From the NCBI GenBank assembly GCA_020633235.1, contig JACKEA010000002.1, positions 310,001-374,000 on the forward strand: 64,000 nucleotides of DNA, given 5' to 3'. Made by a program: the position numbers and the translations under genes. This stretch comes from Polyangiaceae bacterium (lineage in GTDB: Bacteria > Myxococcota_A > Polyangia > Polyangiales > Polyangiaceae). Below the pieces are notes generated by a model. It ran no database searches. It saw nothing but the letters and a program-made list of their open reading frames with translations, and was not told the origin of the DNA. Each line of letters begins with the position of its first letter. Positions within the stretch are counted from its first letter, which is position 1. Positions 60,458 through 64,000 of the stretch are shown here, piece after piece.

Positions 60458-61081
60458 ATGGGGATGGCGGCCGCGCGAGGAGACGCGACGGACGAGATGC
60501 TCATGGTGCGCTACCAGCGAGGCGACCGTGAGGCTTTTGGTGAGCTCGTACGTCGGTACGAGCGACCCATCTACAACTTCGTGATCCGACAACTACGACA
60601 CCCGAGCACCGCGGAAGATTTGACCCAGGACGTTTTCATGCGTGTGGTGCAAAACGCCGCGGACTTCAAACACGAAGCCCGCTTCTCCACCTGGCTCTAC
60701 ACGATTGCCAGGAATCTGTGCGTGGACCAGCACCGCAAGGCCAGCCACCGCCGCCACCCGTCCCTCGATCAACCGACGAGCGGAGACGACGGCGCGCGTC
60801 CGCTCGGCGAGTCCATCGCCGATGGCCATCCGAGCGCGAGCGTCGAGCGCGTGGTCGCCGGCTCACAGGTCGCCAGCAAGATCGCCGAGGCCGTCGACTC
60901 CTTGCCCGAAGACCAGCGCGAGGTGTTCTTGCTTCGCGAGATCGCAAACCTTCCGTTCAAGGAGATCGCCGCCGTTACCGGCGTGGGTGAGAACACCGTG
61001 AAGAGCCGCATGCGCTACGCGCTGGATCGGCTGCAACAGGCCTTGTCGGACTTCGAGGAGTACGCGCGCGCGCTGCGCTGA
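60458..61081 (+). CDS. ECF-type RNA polymerase sigma factor
   Basis: A 207-residue sigma factor; ATG 60458 with AAAGGA upstream (an in-frame start at 60413 is less likely). Sigma region 2 is at about 20-90 (AFGELVRRYERPIYNFVIRQ, DLTQDVFMRVVQNAADFK, FSTWLYTIARNLCVD). Region 4 is at about 145-200 (LPEDQREVFLLREIANLPFK, then TGVGENTVKSRMRYALDRL). Regions 1 and 3 are missing, as in group 4 factors. The gene for a zinc-finger anti-sigma factor begins 8 bp downstream. It probably controls envelope genes, perhaps the divergent Glt/Nfs-like operon. Confidence 0.94.
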   Translation: MGMAAARGDATDEMLMVRYQRGDREAFGELVRRYERPIYNFVIRQLRHPSTAEDLTQDVFMRVVQNAADFKHEARFSTWLYTIARNLCVDQHRKASHRRHPSLDQPTSGDDGARPLGESIADGHPSASVERVVAGSQVASKIAEAVDSLPEDQREVFLLREIANLPFKEIAAVTGVGENTVKSRMRYALDRLQQALSDFEEYARALR

Positions 61082-61089
61082 GGATCGAG

Positions 61090-62184
61090 ATGGACTGCGA
61101 GAAGTTCGATCGTGTCGTGCTCGATCTCCTCTACGAGGAGCTGGACGAGCTCACGGAAGCCGCGGCAATGCGCCACATGGAGCATTGCTCGCGCTGCCAA
61201 GGCATCGGTCAGCGCTTGCGGGCGACGCGGGAAGTGGGCGTTTTGCCGCTGATCGAGCCGCCTTCGGGCCTCACGGAGCGCATCCTGAAGGCCGAGCAGA
61301 GCGCCCGCGCGCAGCTGCCCATTGGCCGTCGCCTCGGCCGTGGTTTCTCCATGATCGCGAGTTACGCCATGCGACCGCAGCTGGCGATGGCCGCGCTGTT
61401 CATGCTCATGATCGGAGCCAGCCTGCTCTTGATCCGCGTGCGGCCGGGTGAGCGCGACAGCGTGCGTGTGACCGAGCGTGGCGTACCCGAGAGCGAAGGC
61501 GAGTCCGTCGCCATCGTGCCCGTGCCCGAGAAGCCCACCGAGAGCGACACTCCCGGCGCAGCCCAAGCGCACGGTGCTCAGCTGGCTCCGATGAAGCGTT
61601 CGCGCTCGGACGAAGGCCCGCCGGAGCCGATGACCGAAGCGGAGGACCAGGCCGCCGAGAAGAAGACCGCGAAGGCGGAAGGCGGCGACGGCGGGGCGTC
61701 CCTCTACGATCAGGCGATGAAGAACTACCGCGCCGGAAACTACGTGGAGGCGCAACGCGACTTCGACAGTGTTGCCAATGGCGGTGGTGAAAACTCCGCC
61801 TCCGCGGCGCTGTTCGCAGCCCAAGCGGTGCGCGCGTCCTCCGGCTGCACTACTGCTGCGTCGCGTTTCGAATCCGTGGGCACCAAGTTCCGGGGCTCGG
61901 GTGTGGGCAACGAGGCGACGTGGCAAGCGGCAGACTGCTACCGCTCGCTGGGTCGCACCGAGGACGCTCGTCGCAACTACCAGGCATTGCTCGAAGCTCC
62001 TGGCTACGGGGATCGCGCGCAGCTCGCGCTGGCCGCGCTGGATACGGACCGCGTGGCGAGCCGCAAAGCGAAGGCCGCCGCGGGCGCTTCCCTGCCGGCC
62101 GTCAAAGCCGCGCCGGCCCCCGCGAAGCCTGCCGCGAAGCCCACCACCGAGCCAAAGACGGACACCCCGGGCAACGCCTTTTGA
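61090..62184 (+). CDS. Zinc-finger anti-sigma factor with periplasmic TPR domain
   Basis: A 364-residue single-pass membrane protein. The N-terminus is a ZAS anti-sigma domain: H29-x3-C33-x2-C36 (HMEHCSRC), preceded by LDLLYEELDELTEAAA. A membrane helix is at about 95-117 (MAALFMLMIGASLLLI). The periplasmic part has an acidic/Lys linker (about 130-195) and then a TPR domain (about 197-310: SLYDQAMKNYRAGNYVEAQR, WQAADCYRSLGRTEDARRNY) with a likely disulfide (SSGC and ADCY). An Ala/Pro tail ends the protein. Known ZAS proteins hold ECF factors inactive at the membrane; the TPR domain probably reads a periplasmic protein signal. Confidence 0.9.
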   Translation: MDCEKFDRVVLDLLYEELDELTEAAAMRHMEHCSRCQGIGQRLRATREVGVLPLIEPPSGLTERILKAEQSARAQLPIGRRLGRGFSMIASYAMRPQLAMAALFMLMIGASLLLIRVRPGERDSVRVTERGVPESEGESVAIVPVPEKPTESDTPGAAQAHGAQLAPMKRSRSDEGPPEPMTEAEDQAAEKKTAKAEGGDGGASLYDQAMKNYRAGNYVEAQRDFDSVANGGGENSASAALFAAQAVRASSGCTTAASRFESVGTKFRGSGVGNEATWQAADCYRSLGRTEDARRNYQALLEAPGYGDRAQLALAALDTDRVASRKAKAAAGASLPAVKAAPAPAKPAAKPTTEPKTDTPGNAF

Positions 62185-62216
62185 GGGTCTTGTCGGGACG
62201 GCGCGGAACCGCTGCG

Positions 62217-62286
62217 GCGCGCGCCGCGGCGTGACGACGACCCGCGACGGGGCGCGCGCCGCGGCGTGACGACGACCCGCGACGGG
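62217..62286. repeat. Two tandem 35-bp units within repeat copy E
   Basis: Two identical 35-bp units, 62217-62251 and 62252-62286, both containing the CCCGCGACGGG segment of the dispersed element. A third unit begins (gc-cgcgccgc) but breaks into the end of copy E. It looks like internal tandem growth of the element by slippage or unequal exchange. Confidence 0.9.
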
Positions 62287-62304
62287 GCTCGCGCCGCACC
62301 AACA
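62278..62304 (-). repeat. Dispersed 27-bp element, copy E
   Basis: Full copy on the minus strand: TGTTGG at 62304, core CGGCGCGA and end CCCGTCGCG, variable bases TG and GC. It sits in the convergent gap after the anti-sigma gene; a possible far half (TTGTCGGGACGGCGCGG) lies at 62190-62206. Confidence 0.8.
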
Positions 62305-62326
62305 AATGAAGACGAAGAAATCGGCC

Positions 62327-62394
62327 CGCGAGTCCCTCGGCGTCGCGAGTCCCTCGGCGTCGCGAGTCACTCGGCGTCGCGAGTCACTCGGCGG
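62327..62394. repeat. Four tandem 17-bp repeats overlapping the desaturase stop
   Basis: Unit CGCGAGTCMCTCGGCGT at 62327, 62344, 62361 and 62378 (last unit ends in G). Units 1-2 have C and units 3-4 have A at position M. The A version supplies, on the minus strand, the TGA stop of the desaturase gene (62384-62386). Array ends at the coding region. Confidence 0.92.
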
Positions 62395-63358
62395 GGAGCA
62401 TCGCTTCGTTGTCGCCGGCGTCGCCGACGGCCACGTCCGCCGAGGCGAGATCCAGCTTGCCGCCGTCCGGGGGCTCGAAGGGCGGCCGGCCCACTTGCTC
62501 GGTGCCGAGCTTGGGGAAGAAGGGCGCGAGCAGGTACTGCACGAAGAAGAAGCCCCACATGCTCTTGTGCATCAACCGCGGGTCGATGTTCGGCGCGAGC
62601 CTTTCATGCACGTCGCGGAGCTTGCTCCAGTGCGTGCCGGCGTTCTCGTGATGAGCGGCGTGCAGCCCGTTGTTGAACAGGCAGAAGTTGATGCCGCGGC
62701 CCACGAAGCTCCGGGAGTGGTTGTGCCGCGACCACGGATCCGTGTGCACGTGCTGCACGTAGTTGAAGAACATGATGGTCCACAGCGCGAACATGGCCGG
62801 GACGGCGCACGCCAGGCCCCACACGAAGAGCCCGGTGCGGACGCCGTGCAGGCCGATGGCCAGGGACAAGAGCGCCACGTGAGAGCCCACGAACACCACG
62901 TACTGGCGCACGATGCGGCGATAGAGCTTCTTGTTCTGGCTCTTGGCCTTCTTGATGAACGCGTTGGTGGGATCCGCCTGGAAGTAGCCCGAGATGAACG
63001 GGTACGTGATCGCCATCAAGGCGTTGTGGCGATTGGTGTAGCGCCAGGTGATGGTGGCGTCCCCGGCCCGGTTCACGAACTTGTGGTGGTTCAGGTTGTG
63101 GGTGGGGATCCAGGCGAACGTCGGATAGCCGTAGAAGATGGAGATCACGCTCGCGAAGATCTCGTTCGCCACCTTGCCGTGGAAGGTGGGGCAGTGGTTG
63201 TGGTTGTGAGCGATGACGCCGCAGGTGAGCGCGAAGTAGCAAGACAGCCAGAACAGGTAGGGCGTGAGCGTGGGCTTCGCGAACTGCACCGCCACCAGGG
63301 CGATGGTCATCGCTACCCACAGCAAGGTCTTGATATCGGCTGCAAAACGTAGGCGCAT
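62384..63358 (-). CDS. Fatty acid desaturase
   Basis: A 324-residue membrane di-iron desaturase, ATG 63358 with GGGAG upstream. All three His boxes are present: H51NHNH55, H87NLNHH92 and HAAHH in NNGLHAAHHENAGTHW. Four membrane helices lie in two pairs (about 12-45 and about 170-220), which fits the acyl-lipid or acyl-CoA type. The C-terminus (about 290-324) is acidic/Ala-rich and its stop lies in the 17-bp array, so the reading frame end may vary between strains. It introduces a double bond in membrane fatty acids; regiospecificity is unknown. Confidence 0.93.
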   Translation of the reverse strand: MRLRFAADIKTLLWVAMTIALVAVQFAKPTLTPYLFWLSCYFALTCGVIAHNHNHCPTFHGKVANEIFASVISIFYGYPTFAWIPTHNLNHHKFVNRAGDATITWRYTNRHNALMAITYPFISGYFQADPTNAFIKKAKSQNKKLYRRIVRQYVVFVGSHVALLSLAIGLHGVRTGLFVWGLACAVPAMFALWTIMFFNYVQHVHTDPWSRHNHSRSFVGRGINFCLFNNGLHAAHHENAGTHWSKLRDVHERLAPNIDPRLMHKSMWGFFFVQYLLAPFFPKLGTEQVGRPPFEPPDGGKLDLASADVAVGDAGDNEAMLPAE

Positions 63359-63459
63359 CGTCGCTCCCATCACCCCCACGGCCCGGCTTTTGTCACGAAC
63401 GGCGCCACCGGTCCAGCGCACGGCCGACACTCCGGCGCGAACTCCGCTTCGCACTCGCC

Positions 63460-63837
63460 CTAATTCTTAGCGGCTTCGCGCACGTAGGCGATGGTGTGGA
63501 TGGCATCCACGATGCGCTCGCGGTCCCCCACCCCGAGCTCCACGAACTGCACTCCCATGCCGGGATTCAGGTTCTCCGCGAGCACCTTGACGGGGTTCAC
63601 CCACTGCACCTCGCCCTGGAGCACGAAGGGCTCGCGCGCTCCGGGCGGAGCGAAGCGCAAGGTGAGCCGGGTGCCGACGGGCAAGGGTTCTCGCGTGCTC
63701 ACGAAGATGCCGAGCTCGGAGATGTTGGTGATGGACGCGTACAGGAACGTGTCTTCCGTCTCGCAGTCGACGGACCACACGACGTCGACGCGATCTGCCG
63801 CCCGCCGCTCGCTCGCTTCCGATCCGTCGTCCGCCAC
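63460..63837 (-). CDS. PilZ-domain protein (c-di-GMP binding)
   Basis: A 125-residue protein, GTG 63837. An N-terminal RR-AADR segment (SERRAADRVDV) and NISELGIFVSTREPLP give the RxxxR and (D/N)xSxxG c-di-GMP-binding motifs of PilZ, here in the myxobacterial short-paralogue form (Asn instead of Asp before xSxxG). VGTRLTLRFAPPGAREPF, then LQGEVQWVN, then GMGVQFVEL complete the barrel. Its standalone nature suggests an adaptor that carries c-di-GMP signals to motility or export machines. No partner is adjacent. Confidence 0.92.
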   Translation of the reverse strand: MADDGSEASERRAADRVDVVWSVDCETEDTFLYASITNISELGIFVSTREPLPVGTRLTLRFAPPGAREPFVLQGEVQWVNPVKVLAENLNPGMGVQFVELGVGDRERIVDAIHTIAYVREAAKN

Positions 63838-63876
63838 GAACGGGCCTTAACCTCGTTTTTCGCCGCTGTCACGAGA

Positions 63877-64000
63877 TCAGCGCACGCGCAGTCGTCCCGC
63901 CTCCAGGCGATTGTCGTTCTGGCGCCCGCGCTTGACCTCGAGGCGGCGACTGCCGATGAACAAGCCGTAGAACACGGAGTATTCGCCCGGCGTGAAGTTG
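63877..64000 (-). CDS. C-terminal end of a gene cut by the right edge
   Basis: Only the last 40 codons are present: FTPGEYSVFYGLFIGSRRLE, then VKRGRQNDNRLEAGRLRVR and TGA (63879-63877). Codon use is like the neighbours. The short beta strands suggest the end of an exported or sensor-type domain, but nothing more can be said. The 39-bp gap to the PilZ gene on the same strand suggests a shared transcript. Confidence 0.7.
   Translation of the reverse strand, partial: NFTPGEYSVFYGLFIGSRRLEVKRGRQNDNRLEAGRLRVR

Noticed and set aside
62327..62394. CRISPR array
   Set aside because: The 17-bp units are directly adjacent with no spacers, and no cas genes are in the window.

Overview
The window is GC-rich and gene-dense. 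It is rich in lipoproteins, Ala/Pro-rich linkers, GTG and TTG starts and stop/start overlaps of the form NTGA (17 junctions counted). Together with gliding-type TPR and PglI-like proteins, a myxobacterial-type PilZ protein and Gly-rich lipoprotein linkers, this points to the chromosome of a myxobacterium, probably of the Polyangiaceae/Sorangiineae side. This is inferred from gene content only; there is no rRNA to prove it. No tRNA, rRNA, IS, prophage or CRISPR was seen.

Left part (1-21,450): three overlapping genes including a zinc-ribbon protein; an aminopeptidase P; a four-gene cassette of exported proteins and a DUF2238 membrane protein; RluB-type pseudouridine synthase; two lipoproteins with calcium-binding-type repeats; a ribbon-helix-helix protein behind a near-consensus promoter; lepA; an active/inactive M16 peptidase pair; a DUF4091 lipoprotein; a phosphohexomutase; rlmN and mazG. 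Middle part (21,600-45,950): a penicillin-acylase-type lipoprotein with a TetR gene, cysteine synthase, YgfZ-like protein, C2+PDZ lipoprotein, asnS, a short-chain reductase coupled to a heme-oxygenase-fold protein, a glutamine-amidotransferase homologue without its cysteine, a patatin, a ketosynthase-ketosynthase-ACP operon, MoxR ATPase, rluD, a membrane glycosyltransferase and maf.

Right part (45,940-62,184) is the most distinctive. An operon with its own TTGACA-N17-TATACT promoter encodes a coiled-coil exported protein, a large outer-membrane barrel and a short OPX (Wza-type) lipoprotein. Directly upstream, on the same strand, is a long coupled operon: coiled-coil protein, 809-aa TPR protein, 1396-aa TPR protein, TPR lipoprotein, small exported protein, small membrane protein and an FHA-like/TM/PglI-type protein. 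The order matches the gltC/D/E/G (nfsC/D/E/G) order of Myxococcus gliding and spore-coat machines. Divergent from it are an ECF sigma factor and a zinc-finger anti-sigma factor with a periplasmic TPR domain. I read this as one envelope locus that may couple polysaccharide export to a Glt/Nfs-like scaffold. The window closes with a desaturase, a PilZ protein and a cut-off gene.

A dispersed 27-bp element (four full and two degenerate copies) occupies all four convergent gene gaps longer than about 35 bp and two other gaps. One copy has grown into a tandem array. A separate 17-bp x4 array covers the stop codon of the desaturase gene.
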